A DNA stretch of 64,000 bases from Epiperipatus broadwayi (GCA_028023455.1 JAQFVV010000017.1:1674501-1738500); one strand, 5' to 3'. Shown: positions 36,791 to 49,230, numbered from the stretch's first letter. The notes: generated by a model from the letters alone, not told the origin. Numbers and translations: made by a program.

Positions 36791-39128
36791 AACCCTTTGG
36801 ATAAACTTTGTCTGTATGTACATTGTTAAGTTTCATTTGTTTTTGTTAGCAAATGGTGTTTATATTTGACTAGCAATTTAATTTCCCCATTTTTGGATAA
36901 ATAGTAACAGTAAATTAGAGTAACTTAATTTATTAATAAAATTATGTTCATTAATCACCGAAGATTATTCTGATTTGATTTATATTTAATCCTTTGCTTT
37001 GGACCAAATATTAGAACCCAGCAAATATTACTAGAACAGTTTTTTTTTTTTTTTCAGTGAAACTAAAGTGCAAGTCTAATTGTATCCTCAGACTAAGGTT
37101 TAAAGTAAATGTTTTTTTGGGAAAGACCTGATGTAAACTCAAATGTTTCAGATAGATAGCCATCTAAGATTGGCCAGTAATTGGGTATTAAGTATTCATA
37201 GTTTGCCAAAATGAGGAAGAAAATGATAAAATTATACGCAATCGCATTTAACTAGCATTGTGTAAACTTTGCAATGCAGTATATGTGGAGTTTTATTTTG
37301 TTGCAGTGATCAACTGAAAACTATTACTTTATTTTATATTTATAGAAGGGTTATGGTCAACTGATGAATGATTTTTTTATTTTATTTCTGATTAAGAAAA
37401 AGTGAAAAAACAATTTAGTCACTTGAAAGAAATTATCCTATATTTACTACATTAATACTTAGATGTCATGTAATTGGGATATCAATTGATTATATAGTAA
37501 ATAAATAAGATTTTTAATCACCATAGCTTTAAAAAACAAGGGGGGGGGGGCTTTGATGGACGACGACAAGTCATTATCTTCAAATATTTTTTTATACATA
37601 CGAAGATTTTATTTAATAATAGAAATTTTGCAAAAAAATTCTGAACATCAGAAAAAATTTATAGTAAACATGCAGGATTTATACAAAATGATGATAATAC
37701 CTTTGATATATCTATTAATCCCCTGCATGATTTAGTCTAACGTTATGCGGCATTTCTAGTGCATGAAGTTGTTATGATCTTCCAAGTGGCCAATTATCAA
37801 TTTTTTGTATACTTTTATTAATATGGTGTTTTGCATAAAATCTGCCAATATTATATGTGGGGTGGAATTACATAACATTTGAACACAATCTAAAAGAATG
37901 TTGAGAGATTTTTTTATGTAGAAAAATCTCATGGGCCAAGAGATTTCAATGGAATGACTTATAAAGTTTCATTAATACTTAATTCAATTGAGTATGGAAG
38001 CCATAAAAGATATATAACATTGTATATTTTCAAATCTATTATATTAATTTCCATGTGTCATATGAATTGAAGCACTGTCGTTTGGGAAAATGACAGGATT
38101 GTTTGAAAAAGGTGTTTGCATCATAGGATGAACCTATATCCCATGTTCAAATAAATTACTGCTTTGTCATGTTCATGAAGAATTGGAGAAAGAGAATAAC
38201 ATGTTGCATCTTCTCAGATCAGTCCAATTACATCACCTTGTTTCTCAGGAAAAGTCAGTATAATTGACTTTTTATAACGATTATCAGAAACTCTTCCATT
38301 GATTAGGATAAGTTTAAGAATTTCTATTATTATTATAGACTTGCTTCCAATTAATGTTTGTGTGTATCAAGAATTGAAACATTATTTTGGAAAATGACAG
38401 CTCTCTCCAAAGTGATTGAAAAGATTGCTGCTATGACTTGTCTGTGAAGAATAATGGTTGATGAAAAAATATGTTAACCTTCCTAAATTGATATCTCATT
38501 TTTCTCATTTGGGAAAAGGTTTATTCATAGAAAGAGGCTTTTTCAAATGATTAGGCAAAGTGAAGGCAATGATTTTTCTGATGAGTCACTTCCAGTTTTG
38601 TTATTGGTACCATGTGTTTCCTATTTGTATCATTCAGATCAGAAATCAATACCATTAAAATGGCATCTCATTCATAAATGTTCTGCTTGTGAAATTCACG
38701 ACTGATGGATATTGGAATAGTTATATAACTTCTGTAGGGATTTTTTCATTGTGTGTAGTTTTTTTTTTTTGGCTCATCAGTCTTTCTTGAGGATTAATTT
38801 ATGACCTATTTTAAGGAAATGAAGTACTCTCTTGAGACTATCAATCTTGTGGTCTCTGATGTTCCGTCTAATCATGCATTAATAATTTGATCATTCTCAA
38901 ACTCAAATGAATTTAACATTTTTTCACAATGTGCTTAAGTTTAATAGTTTTTTTTCAAATGGAGTCATAAAGTTAGCATGGCTTTTTAATCATTTAAAGG
39001 AGAATTAAAATTTATGACAAAATTTTAATTACTGTGATTACAATTTATAAAATTGCAAAAATTGCTGCAAAAACTGATAGTATTTATACAAAATTGTTGG
39101 TCCTATCACCTGATTCTCATTAAAGACA
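36791..39128. other. AT-rich DNA with a possible diverged ~300-bp spaced repeat
   Basis: Segments at about 38060-38120 and 38360-38430 share ATTGAA(G/A)CA..TTGGGAAAATGACAG-like text, suggesting an old local duplication. A G10 run sits at 37541-37550. No supported gene. Confidence 0.3.
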
Positions 39129-39505
39129 ATAATGTCAATAATACAGAGGCAAAACTCCGTACAGTAGTGCCACACAGTGCAAGACAAAGTAATCAATGAA
39201 TGCAATTAAGGTTTATGCATAAAATCCCTATCTAGCATCTACTCATCCAATACACAGATTAGTTTCTACCTTGTGGCTTTCATCAGTGAGGAGCCTTGGA
39301 TCTGAGAGCACTGCATCTAGATCTTAGGATCTAATGTAACCTCCAGCAGTCGCCTTTTACCTTGTTAGTTAGCTATAAGCTTTCAGACCACAATGAAAAC
39401 AGAATAATGTTTTCAATTCAGATTCCTTTGCTTGTATAGTCATATAGATCTGAACTCAGTTCAGCATTTTGGTGTCTGGTTGTCAATTCTATTGGGCAGG
39501 ATTGG
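39129..39505 (-). mobile_element. HF1 arm with decayed hammerhead (minus)
   Basis: The minus-strand HF1 arm runs from AGGCAAAACTCCGTACAG (distal end) to the inner stem-loop region (GATCTGAACTCAGTTCAGC). The hammerhead at 39245-39301 (minus) keeps CTGATGA and GAAA, but the proximal helix I strand reads TGTGTA and no longer pairs. The cleavage region reads CTAATC and helix II (AAGC..GGTA) is poor. Probably inactive. Confidence 0.7.
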
Positions 39506-39514
39506 TATTAACCC

Positions 39515-39712
39515 ATTAAACATCGCATGATCACCATTCTTTATGCTTACACAAGCTGTTAACACAGAAGCAAAACTCTCCATACAGTAGCACCACTCAA
39601 TGCAAGCCAACTTAATCAATGGATGCAAGAATGCCTGCAATGAGAGGGGCTACTGTATGGAGATTTGCCTCTAGTCTAGTGTAAGCATAAGGAATGGTTG
39701 ATTGTTGTTATT
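39515..39712. mobile_element. HF1 derivative, centre deleted
   Basis: It begins AACATCGCATGATCACC and has inverted GCAAAACTCTCCATACAG and CTACTGTATGGAGATTTGC blocks close together. It ends with GTGTAAGCATAAGGAATGG, so tail sequence is present on both arms. The ribozyme segment is missing. It lies directly after the arm at 39129, possibly as one rearranged insertion. Confidence 0.7.
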
Positions 39713-40578
39713 TAAAAACTAAGCCACCAAATTTGGTATTATAAAAGTACTATTGTTTCAGCAGCAGTTCAATTTGATATTTCTGCAAGATTGTCATTGA
39801 AATAAAGCTAATTAGAAAATTTAAAATTGGGCAATTTTTTCTATCTATTCTGATGAAGTCAGTTGTTGACAGTAATAGTCTTTTTTTAGAATCTGGTTTC
39901 ATGATTCTGATAAAGATTGTAAATTGCTAGAAGTGACTTGAAAACTGATTGAAATATTTTTTTTGTTGCTATGAAAATTTGATTTTCTGAAAAACAAGTA
40001 CCATAGGAAGATTTTGTGTTCTTTACATAGCCGAATGTGTTAGTTATGCGGTTGAAAGACATTGATGTTTTACATTAGATCTGAAGAAAATGTGTCCCGA
40101 AGTTGTGATATTTGTTGATTAAACCACCAAGAAACTAAAATCATAAAAAAAATGTAATTAACTTTTGGGAAAAATTATATATTGATAATGAAGGTCATTT
40201 TATGAGTCTAATAGCTTTCTCAAAATGAAGCTTGTAAACTTTTATGTTTTTTTTTTGAAACAGATTTAACAAAGCAGATCAACAAACCCAACAACATATC
40301 TATATGAATTGGATGTTTTGAAATTTAATGAAGTATTATTTCAATTTCAATAAATAATATTTTGTAAATACTTATTAGTAAATAGCGTTCACCAAAAAAA
40401 AAATAAAAGAAAATTAGTTATTCAGTATGTCATCTGACATTTGACATTGTAATAGCAGGTTAAGCTTCAATCCAGAACTTTCAATTCTTAAATTCATCTC
40501 TCTATCACTGCATGAAAGCACGCATGGAATAGCTTTGTCTAAAAAAAAATCTTTAAAAGACAATTTAGTAATATTCAT
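39713..40578. other. AT-rich DNA, nothing firmly recognised
   Basis: A possible decayed SINE-B head on the minus strand near 40440-40540 (GCAGTGATAGAGAGATG) is too weak to call. Confidence 0.35.
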
Positions 40579-40589
40579 GAATTAGATGA

Positions 40590-41098
40590 GTGGTCTTTGA
40601 CCCTTGGTCCGCGGACCGGTGCCAGGCTGCAGAAGTTTTTTACCGATCCGCGTAGACTGGCAGAAAAGTTTGTAATAACAAAATAATAAGAGTTCAAACT
40701 TTTAATTAATATAAACCATTTTTATTTATTTTTTCATCTTATTTTTACTCCAATTAAAAAAGAAGAAACAGAATGAAAACAAAATCTAATCAATCATACA
40801 TAAATTAATTTGTTTTCCATAGATGTTTATGTGGGGGAGGGGGTAGAATTAAATTTTTTATTACTTTTTAAAAAAAATTCAAAATTAAAAAAAAAAAATT
40901 TTTTTTATACAACTCCATATATATATAACTTCATCTTGTATATTTAACATTGTTGTTTTGATCAGTTATAACAATTATGCTCATCTAAGGCTAAGCAGTT
41001 TACATCTTTAAGAAAATTTATTTATAGACTTATACCGGTCCGCGAAACCTTATCCTTATTTTTACCGGTCCACAGGTGTGAAAAGGGTGAAGACAACT
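40590..41098. mobile_element. Non-autonomous hAT-like element with direct-repeat flanks
   Basis: GAATTAGATGA occurs at 40579-40589 and 41099-41109, immediately outside the element. The left end reads GTGGTCTTTGACCC and the right end is the complement of AGTTGTCTTCACCC. Subterminal GGTCCGCGGACCGGTG on the left matches ACCGGTCCGCGAAACC and ACCGGTCCAC on the right, a layout typical of hAT MITEs. hAT duplicates 8 bp, so part of the 11-bp repeat is probably target coincidence or terminal ambiguity. No transposase. Confidence 0.8.
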
Positions 41099-41109
41099 GA
41101 ATTAGATGA

Positions 41110-41504
41110 TGGCAGTGAATTATTCACTAAAGAATAGTCTTAAGAATTATTCAAAACATTTGTAGTTTGATTTCAAACAAAACTATAGATAGTAAATCTA
41201 ACTGTCAATAATGAAAATCAAGAATACATTAAATGAAAAAGTAACGAAATCTGCAAATATGAATTTGAAAAAGGTGGAATTTAATCAGAAATAACTAAAC
41301 TTTTTTATTCTCCAGTCTCGTTAAAGGGTGTCCCAGTGAAAATGTGGATGCTTCTCTCTCCAAACTGCCTGAAATATTAATAATTTTTATTAGTCATTCA
41401 TTAGACTAGAGATTATGCAATAATGAATAATATTTCTGCAATGTAAATTTCACTATACCACTTTCATGCAAGATAGGGACTATTTTCTATCCACTTTTAA
41501 TACC
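41110..41504. other. Spacer, nothing recognised
   Basis: No motif seen. Confidence 0.4.
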
Positions 41505-41640
41505 TTGTGGGGGGATGTAATCATAAACCTATTACCAAAGGCATGTGAAAAAGATCTATGATGCACATTTTGTTCTGAACCACCTCTCGTCAGTTGGCCC
41601 AGGTCAAAGCCTCTTACACATCTCTTTATTATTGTTCACT
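41505..41640 (-). mobile_element. HF2 arm fragment with decayed hammerhead (minus)
   Basis: The minus strand reads GGGCCAA then CTGACGA (a permitted CUGANGA variant), a poorly pairing helix II region (GAGGTGG..CAGAAC), AAAATG in place of GAAATG, then TGCATC. The outer part (ATGTGAAAAAGATC) matches the HF2 arm at 27305. Cleavage should be lost. Confidence 0.6.
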
Positions 41641-42054
41641 ATATATATATATAGCAAATAACTACAGATAAATTGATGTGTCAAAGGTGCTGCCCTCACA
41701 ACTTTTAACACAAATCCCTTAATGGGAGTATATTAATAAATTTCATGCCTGGTGTGAAAGTGTTGTAGTGAAATGTACTCTGCAGTAGTATTATTCATTG
41801 CCTGCAATACTATCTCTGAATCAATACACCTGTTTTTTTATATATTGACATAATTTAGCTATTCGCCACAAAAATTTTAAAGTATTAGGGTGTCTGGATT
41901 ACAAGTTATGATATAAATATGATAATGTGTTTTTGTACCTTCATGGGTCATTTGAAACATTTTTGTGATTCACTGCTACACTACCATACACTGTTTGGAT
42001 AACTTCAAATGTTTTAATCGCAATTTTACCCATGCTGTTCTATTATAGGTTAAA
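41641..42054. other. Spacer with (TA)n tract
   Basis: A (TA)n run lies at about 41640-41654; nothing else recognised. Confidence 0.4.
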
Positions 42055-42067
42055 GTATGAAACAAAC

Positions 42068-42860
42068 CCTCTGTGGTGAAGATGAAGAGACAATGGACCA
42101 CACATTCTCTCACTGCAAGAAATTTGTAGATCTTGAAATAAGACTGCAATCTAGTGTATGGTCAGGATGTGCCTCTATTCTGAATATATGTAAAGCAATG
42201 AGGAGTGCCACTTTTGCCATGATCCGGATGGCCATCATAATACTATTCGCAAAATGGCTCACCAGGTGTCACTTCGTATTCCAGTCCAACATAAAAAGTC
42301 CATGGGAGGTTTTCAAGGAACTCATGTCTAAGTTAAGAACTAGATATCACCTAATGGCCCCGGCTACACTGTTCTCTGATATCTGGGAGCAGATGGCTCT
42401 AGACTAGATACCAAATATTACTACTAAAATTCTGTCCAAACTATAGAAATGGTTGGTAAAGCTAAATTGTGCTACAGTAAATGGGATAACTGCAAATGAT
42501 GGCCTAAATGCACCATTGAGGTTGACAAAGTTGCAGGGAATTAGTGGGTCCCTAAATTTGCAGATTCATGTTTGCAAGGGATGAAAACACTCCTGCAATG
42601 CAAAGAATGACATCTGACAAACCTTGGTTTTAATTATCTAATAGCCAGGATGCCATAAATAATTGGGGATCCCATGGAATCTAATTAACTACATAGGGAT
42701 AGACTGGCGCAGACAAAACCACAGGACTGAATATAACCAGATCCCTTGTGTGGGCAAAGCATGTAGCGGGTAACCTATGAATCCTTGATTTCAAGCAATT
42801 TATGTACCATAATTCTTGTAGTTTTCAAAATAAATTTATTTCTTAATAAAAAAAAAAAAA
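42068..42860 (+). mobile_element. 5'-truncated LINE 3' end with zinc-knuckle C terminus and 13-bp duplication
   Basis: GTATGAAACAAAC at 42055-42067 is repeated exactly at 42861-42873, after a poly(A) tail at 42848-42860. Between them an open frame runs to 42407 with a C-G-E-D-E-E-T-x3-H-x4-C pattern, the zinc-binding RT C-terminal motif of several LINE clades. It then has W-rich C-terminal sequence (LFAKWLTRCHFVF) and a ~450-nt 3' UTR. The ATG and first codons of the open frame come from the target duplication, so the frame's start is an accident of insertion. This is a recent-looking, dead-on-arrival copy. Confidence 0.88.
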
Positions 42861-42873
42861 GTATGAAACAAAC

Positions 42874-44660
42874 TCATATTTCATGTCCTACATTTTAAAA
42901 TTTTTGCGGTTAACAGCTTAACCATTTCATTACATAAGATATTCATTGATTGAGAAATGATATTGAAGGAGAGAAAGCCATTCATCTTGTTGTTCAATAA
43001 ATAATATATTAAAAAATGAAATATAATTTAAATATATTCAAGAGAGGCAGAGGCATTGAATTAAACTTTCTAATATCACACTGAACACTGATATTTTAGT
43101 TTTATAGACATCAGACTTAATAATTCCCATTGAATTATTCATGTATGTGTTGCTTACTTCTTTTAATTTTTTTATTTTTTATAATTAGTTAAATGTTATT
43201 TTATCATATCTATCAATGCCAATGTTATTTTGTAAATAACCAATTTATCAAATCTAAATCTTTTTTAAATATGCAATCTTTAATTGTCACAAGTTTAATA
43301 TATATTGAGGTTATCGTCATATAGCCATACATATCAAATATAAGCCTTTTCATTTTCAATATCAAGTAATGGTTTTTACCCCCACTCCTAACCTTCCCCT
43401 AATTTGAAGGCCATCAATTTGATTTTCAGTGTGATTAATAGAACCCAAATCATCCCATTATGAGAAAATTGTATATAAACCTATTGGTATTTTTTCATTA
43501 TTCCATTGATTCATTATTTTATTTAGTTTAGAAACTGGTGAAGATTTACAAAATAATGTTGCAATTTTGGAAGGGTCACAAACAGTACAGAAATTATTTG
43601 CTTTATTAAATTTCAATTATTTTTGGATAGTTATATATGAGCAACAGAAATATAACTAATTATCACCATTAAGTTTTATAATTGACAGGTAACTATGAGT
43701 TATTTGACGAGGAATTTTGTCTGAAGATTGCTCTTATTTAATTTTTAGCATTATTCTCCATGCACTTACCATATAGTGTTGGAACTATTTGGTAGCATCG
43801 CATGTTCCATTCTCACTTTTTTAAAATATATATATATGTACATCAGAATTATATGTTTCTAAATAAAACTTCTAAAAGCTATGGATTGGGTTGTTTTGAC
43901 ATGAAGTAGACTTTTTGTTATTCAATTTATGTATAATGTCTTCAAATATTTATAATTCTTTTGGGTTACTCAATAGCATTGAATGTTTCAGAAGCTAATA
44001 TAATCCAAGTTTTAATCGTAAATATTAATATTAGTCTTTAAAGATAGTCTGTCTTTTCAAGATCAGAAAACTCAGCTAAATATCAAAATGGTCAGTCTTT
44101 TCAATTACAAACATCTTAGAAATAAAGTTTCGCATTTGGAATTCTCTCAAGACCAACAAATTTAATTGCATTTTAATTCAATTACTGATAAATGTTTCAT
44201 CTTTTACTTTGAAAGGGTATACTCAAAAATAATCAGAATCATTCTCTGTTGTATGCCTTTTGTAGTATATGCTTGTGCTGTTGCATATTTCTTGCAAGAT
44301 CCCCTTTGCATCAGTCTACCAAATGACATCACCCTGGGAAATCATAATGCCTTGTAGCACATTTTTTTGTAAAGTGTGTTTTGCGTATTTGGTGATTTTT
44401 ATAATGACTGAAAAGTTCGAACAATATGAAATTTTGTTTTCGTTTGCAGAAAATGGCAGAGAAAGCAGTTGTAACACTTAAAATAGATTACAAGCAAGCT
44501 AATCTCATGAAAACGCACACCTATGAGTGATTTTATTGAAACGTTAAATTCACCACATCCCTAAAAAGCATGGGAAGTGAAGTCCAAAATCGAACAATGC
44601 TGTTTTTTTTTTTTTTACACAAATGACATTTTTCTCTCAAATTTAGTTTGTTAAGATCAG
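42874..44660. other. AT-rich DNA, nothing recognised
   Basis: Host-like DNA downstream of the LINE insertion. Short open frames near 44166-44481 have no recognisable content. Confidence 0.4.
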
Positions 44661-44673
44661 GTGGTTTTAAGTT

Positions 44674-44792
44674 ATTAAACAGGCAAAACTCTCCATACAG
44701 TAGCGCCACCCTGTGTCAACCAGAGCACTACTATATGGAGAGTTTTGCCAGTTTAATAACAGTTATGTGCTAGCATAAGAGATGGTGATCAT
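44674..44792. mobile_element. HF1 derivative, centre deleted, 13-bp target duplication
   Basis: GTGGTTTTAAGTT is present at 44661-44673 and 44793-44805 (13/13). The element opens ATTAAACAGGCAAAACTCTC without a tail, has the inverted CTACTATATGGAGAGTTTTG block, then the ~45-nt tail (AATAACAGTTATGTGC..GATGGTGATCAT). The hammerhead segment is lost. The tail is on one side only. Confidence 0.85.
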
Positions 44793-44805
44793 GTGGTTTT
44801 AAGTT

Positions 44806-45321
44806 CTGAAACATTTACACAATCGTGTAAAATATAAACTTCCCATTTTATGGCAAAGAGAAGAGTGCAAACTTCACCAGAACAAAGTGTCATCTCTCAA
44901 AGTCTTGAATGTGAAATACTTTTGAACTAAATTCAGCATGAATCAGCCATATTATCTCAATATTGCTTTGTGTGATTTTTTTTTTCATCTCTCGAATGAA
45001 AAAATATTTCCTTTTTTTTTTTCAGACTTAAAAGTGGTGAAAAAAAATGCCTCAGGTGTTAAAAGGCATCACTTTGTGTTTCTGGACTACTTTGAAAAAT
45101 GAAAAATGTGTTTAGACATGGATAGTAGTTTGAAAGTGATTCCATTTATAACACTTAACAATTTTTTATTATAAAATTCTGGTTATTTTTGGATACCTCC
45201 TTGTAAGTGTCAATTTTTCAAAGATTTTATGATATTTGCATTCATAATAAGCATTACACTGTTTCTTCAAATTTTTTGATATAATAGGATAATTCCAGTA
45301 ATTAATTTTTAGGTGCTTGTA
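44806..45321. other. Spacer, nothing recognised
   Basis: AT-rich with poly(T). No motif. Confidence 0.4.
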
Positions 45322-46340
45322 TTATAGATAAAGATCCCGTTGGATGGCGCCGTTTTCACGCTAAAACTATAAAATATGAACATTCACAGGCCGTTGATTT
45401 TAAGTTTTTCTATCGTATATTTTTTTAATTGTGTTACGGCTTTTTTTTTATCAATTTTCTATCGGATATTTTTTTACTTGTGTTACGACTTTTTTTGTTG
45501 TTGTTTAACTAAAAAATAATAATCGTAATAAAAGTAAAAGTTGTTACGGTTAGATTTAGGGTTAGTTTTAGGATTAGGTTTAGGGTTAGGTTTAGGGTTA
45601 GTTTTAGGGTTAGTTTTAGAGTTAGTTTAGGGTTAGGGTTAGTTTTAAGGTTAGTGTTCTGTTTGTTTGTAATGCTAAAATAAAAAAATTCAAAATCGTA
45701 AGCGTACTCTGACAGAAGAAAGAAACTCAAACTTTTTTAAACAACAACAAACACATACAAATGTCTTCTTTACTTATTAAACATGTTTATAATATTTGCT
45801 TTTTATTAAATTTTACAAAAAAACCTGTATATTTGGACTTTTCTTACTGGATATTTTTTTCGTACCGCTCTTTTTTACTTCAAAAATATACAGATGGTAG
45901 AATCTTCTTTGTCTCGTGGAATGTTACTAACAGTATGTTACTTGACACGTTACCTAATTGCAACTCAATAAAAACATAGATATTTAACATTTACCCAAAT
46001 AAAAGTTCAATACAGTACGTTGTAAAAAGTCTTATAATTTTTGTTTTAAAAAATCTGAACATTTCAATAGTTTAAAATAAAATAAAAATCCAATGAAAAC
46101 AACATTTCAATACAATTCAAATACAAACTCTCTCATCAAGACGTAATTATTTTATAAACTGTGCGAATTCGGAAAATGTAATTGCTGCTTAGCGACATAC
46201 ATGCTGTACTGCGACGCGACATAGCGGCCTGCATTCTGTAGCACAACAAAAAAGTTGTATTAACGTGTCGGTCGCGGAAACAGCATTTTTATGTGTATTA
46301 GCACGAAAACTGTGCCATAGAACGGCGTCTTTAGCTATAA
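45322..46340. mobile_element. ~1-kb TIR DNA element, non-autonomous, with telomere-like core
   Basis: The left end (TTATAGATAAAGATCCCGTT, then GGATGGCGCCGTTTTCACGC) matches the reverse complement of the right end (TTATAGCTAAAGACGCCGTT, then CTATGGCACAGTTTTCGTGC) over about 48 bp with mismatches. The interior is unlike its surroundings: a TTAGGG-variant array at 45545-45655 and GC-rich CG-containing sequence at 46160-46310. The short frame at 45761-45979 looks like chance. The superfamily was not assigned. The duplication may be a short TA-type sequence hidden in TTATAG. Confidence 0.7.
45545..45655. repeat. Interstitial telomere-like repeat (TTAGGG variants)
   Basis: About 15 imperfect units such as GGTTAGGTTTAGGGTTAG and AGTTTTAGGGTTAG, with intact TTAGGG hexamers interspersed with TTTTAGGG variants. 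It is G-rich on the plus strand and lies inside the TIR element 45322-46340. Confidence 0.85.
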
Positions 46341-46529
46341 GATGAGTACCAATTTTTATTTGTGTTTTCTTTAGTTAGGCTTAGGAATAGATGTAGTATA
46401 ATTGGAAGGAGTGAACGGTATTCATTTCAGAATATCTAATATTTGTATTTAGCAACTATGCAAATTTCAGTTATAAATTATATTTAAATGAAATAAATAT
46501 AAAGAGGAAAGTAAAGAGAAAACTTCAAA

Positions 46530-47300
46530 GGATTTAGATTGCATACTGTGTCTCAATAAAAAGATGATTTGTGAAATAAAACACATAATATTTATGTTTT
46601 GTTTTTATTATTGATTATTCAAAATAGTCTCCTTATAGCTCAACACTGCTAGGAATGATTGTAAAATTTTTGAAGCAATCTGAAATTGCTAGAGTTGTCT
46701 GTTAATTCTAAATTGGACTATAATATGCTTCTTTCATGGTCAACTTTAATTTTGGAAATAGCTATAATTCAACCACAGCTAAATCAGGAGACTAGGGCAG
46801 ATGCTGACAGGATTCAGATTGCTTGCCCAAAATTTTTGCCCACAAACCAATTCAAAACATCCCAAATAGTAGTTAGCATTTACTATCTCGCTTTCAGGAA
46901 TATGTTCATGGTGAATAATGCCCCCAGAAGAAAAAACCCCAGTAAGAAATGTTTTGATTTGATTCAGCTCTTTTGCATTTGCAATTTTTTGGATTTTCTT
47001 ATGGTGATTTCCATTCTGTACCCTTAACATTTGCTTGATGACTCATATTGGAACCACATCTCATCAACCATTATGATGTTTGACAAGATTTCTGATCTCT
47101 TGCAGTCTTCTGCACATCCTTGCAGTGCTTCTCTCTGGCACTTTATTTAAATTTATGGCTTTACTGCCATATATCGTTTAAATCATTTCAAACATTCATA
47201 TGAGAGTTTGACCAATTTAAAACAAAAGTTGATGTTAGTTCATTGTACCATCATCGGTTTTCTATGTAGGTATGAAATAACATCAGATTTCATGTCATAA
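46530..47300 (-). mobile_element. mariner-family DNA transposon remnant
   Basis: The open frame 46779-47030 (minus) reads NQIKTFLTGVFSSGGIIHHE, then IPESEIVNANYYLGC. This matches the mariner transposase stretch after the first catalytic Asp (usually K-K-T-LIVFFD-x-GIVHHEF-P-G-TVN-YYL). Upstream pieces (about 47030-47280) give a TARDQ-like block and WKSPSENPKNCKCK-like sequence. Downstream pieces give PDLAVVELYLFPKLK (mariner: YSPDLAPCDFFLFPKLK) and GDYFE near the stop. Frameshifts, a deletion around the catalytic HDNAPAH region and stops make it dead. A TIR-like end may lie near 46530. Confidence 0.75.
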
Positions 47301-48839
47301 CTCATGTTCCAGATACACTATCATTGGGAAATTTTTGTGTTGAATAGCGCAATTATGTTGTTATGTATCACGTTGACACTGCAGGCCTCTGGAAGAGAAA
47401 ACCAGTCCCTTTTTTCACCATTTATCCTGTAAGTAATACATTTATGAGAAACAAAATACATAATCTAAGAGGGAGGGATTCCTTACTGTATGATTGAGCA
47501 TTTGACATGAGAAAATGAATAATTGGGAAGTGATTAGTTGTTCTGTTAATACGTTTGTTACATATGACATTTATGAATTTCTAATTTTTTTTAATTATTT
47601 AATATTTTTTCAAATTGCAGCTTATTAAAGTTGTGGATGGTAAGTGTGGATGTAGTGAGATTATTGAGTATATATTAATATATATAGAAAGAGAGAGAGA
47701 GAGAGAGAGGAGGGATTATATATTTGTGTAAAACAGAGATTCTCTAAGTGTGTATCGCGCGAAATATTATGATGATAAATTAAATATAAAAAACAAGCCC
47801 ATAATTTATATGTGTTTATGTATCTCATTATATATCAACTAAGAATGTGCACACATTAATTTTAAGTGTGTTCGATAAAAAAATTAAAAGTAATAAAACA
47901 TTTTTTTTAGTCGACTCCTCTCTTCTGCTTGGTACAAGCGAGTGGATCCTGAAAAATTATCATTTTTGAAAGCGACTGTCGACCTACAAAAGTTTGGGAA
48001 ACCGTCGTATAAAACATCTATCCAATATTTAAAGTGCACTAGCAGTTTTATGGTATGGAATGTTTTAATATATTTTGTTTGCTGCCGAAAACTAGAATAA
48101 AAATCCAAATTCAAAAAAGCTTATCCTCTAATTTTTTTTTTTTCCAGTATTCATTTTCTGTCGTGTCATAGTGATGGTGAACCTTATCTTCCTTCTAAGT
48201 ATTTATGTGGTCACACACACTCAAATTTAAAGAAACCTTTTAAATATATATGTGCATTATAAACATCTTTATGTAATATATAGGGTATATGAGCATCTTT
48301 ATGTATAAATTATTATATATAAAGGGAAACTACTCATCTAGATACAGTCGTTATTGTTCAGTTTAATTTTTATTTGTACTAAGTTTTAAAATTACATCTC
48401 TTAAGTACTCTACCCGAAAATAAGTTAGACTAAGTAAACAGTAGAGTGTAAGGAGACGAAGTCTTAACGTTTAATCATCGTTAATAGTGATTTGAAGCAT
48501 TACTTGCAACCTTTCAATTTAGTCTAGCATCGCAGTTTTGATAAGTTATTTCTGAAATATTTCTGCCTTCTGATATATACACACATACGCACGCACGCAA
48601 AATTATTATAAAATTATCTGACATCATAAATTATTGTTGCTTTTTAATCATGTTATAAAATTTTATTGTCATTTTAGTAGTAAACAAGAAGGATAAGTAA
48701 ACTGTCATCACCGTACTTCAAAACATGAACTTTCAAATAACTTGAATTTAAGAGTGACAAATTTCAGTCAAGAGGTAAATATATACAGGTCATATCTGAT
48801 AAACTCCAAATTGTTGAAATAAGACTGAGATTGAAATGT
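47301..48839. other. AT-rich DNA with (GA)n repeat
   Basis: (GA)n at about 47689-47709. A 19-nt stretch at 47621-47639 sits between AG and GTAAGT and is discussed under rejected items. No supported gene. Confidence 0.4.
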
Positions 48840-49230
48840 CTGTGAAGTGACAGTGTAGGGGCGCTATTTACTAATACCCTGAGAGCGGTTTTTTGCCAAG
48901 TCTAACTATGGCTGTCTTGCTGTGTTAGTGGTAGATAGTGCTTTGGAGCCAACTTGTCGGGCTTGAACTACTCAGGCCTTTGGCAAGACACTGACAAAGT
49001 TTTTTTAGTCCTGCTGAGTCTTGACTGCAGGGTGTATATACAGGGTTAAGGTCAAGCACAATAGGATCTTATTAACGTCCCTCCCGTGGATGAAGATCAA
49101 GGCTAGTCATTATGTTGTGAGGTTGTCACCCAGTAGACATGGCCAATAGCTTCTGTCGGGACAAGTGTGGCAGTTTATTTGCTATGGTGATAACTCTGCC
49201 TATAGTCAAAATTGTTACCCAGGCTGATAA
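48840..49230. other. GC-richer unidentified segment, possible tRNA-derived repeat
   Basis: Base composition changes sharply here. GTGTTAGTGGTAGATAGTGC followed by GGGCTTGAACTACTCAGGCC resembles an A box and a B box (GGTTCGAACTCC) at tRNA-like spacing. The segment then continues with non-tRNA sequence (CCCTCCCGTGGATGAAG). It could be a SINE with a long body or a piece of an unknown repeat. No second copy in this window. Confidence 0.4.

Noticed and set aside
42057-42407. Apparent 116-codon gene beginning MKQT
   Set aside because: The start codon and first residues belong to the target-site duplication and the rest is the C terminus of a truncated LINE.
47621-47639. Possible 19-nt micro-exon (AG before, GTAAGT after) reading LIKVVD
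   Set aside because: The peptide does not fit any part of RUVBL1 and 19 nt bounded by AG and GTAAGT can arise by chance in this much sequence.
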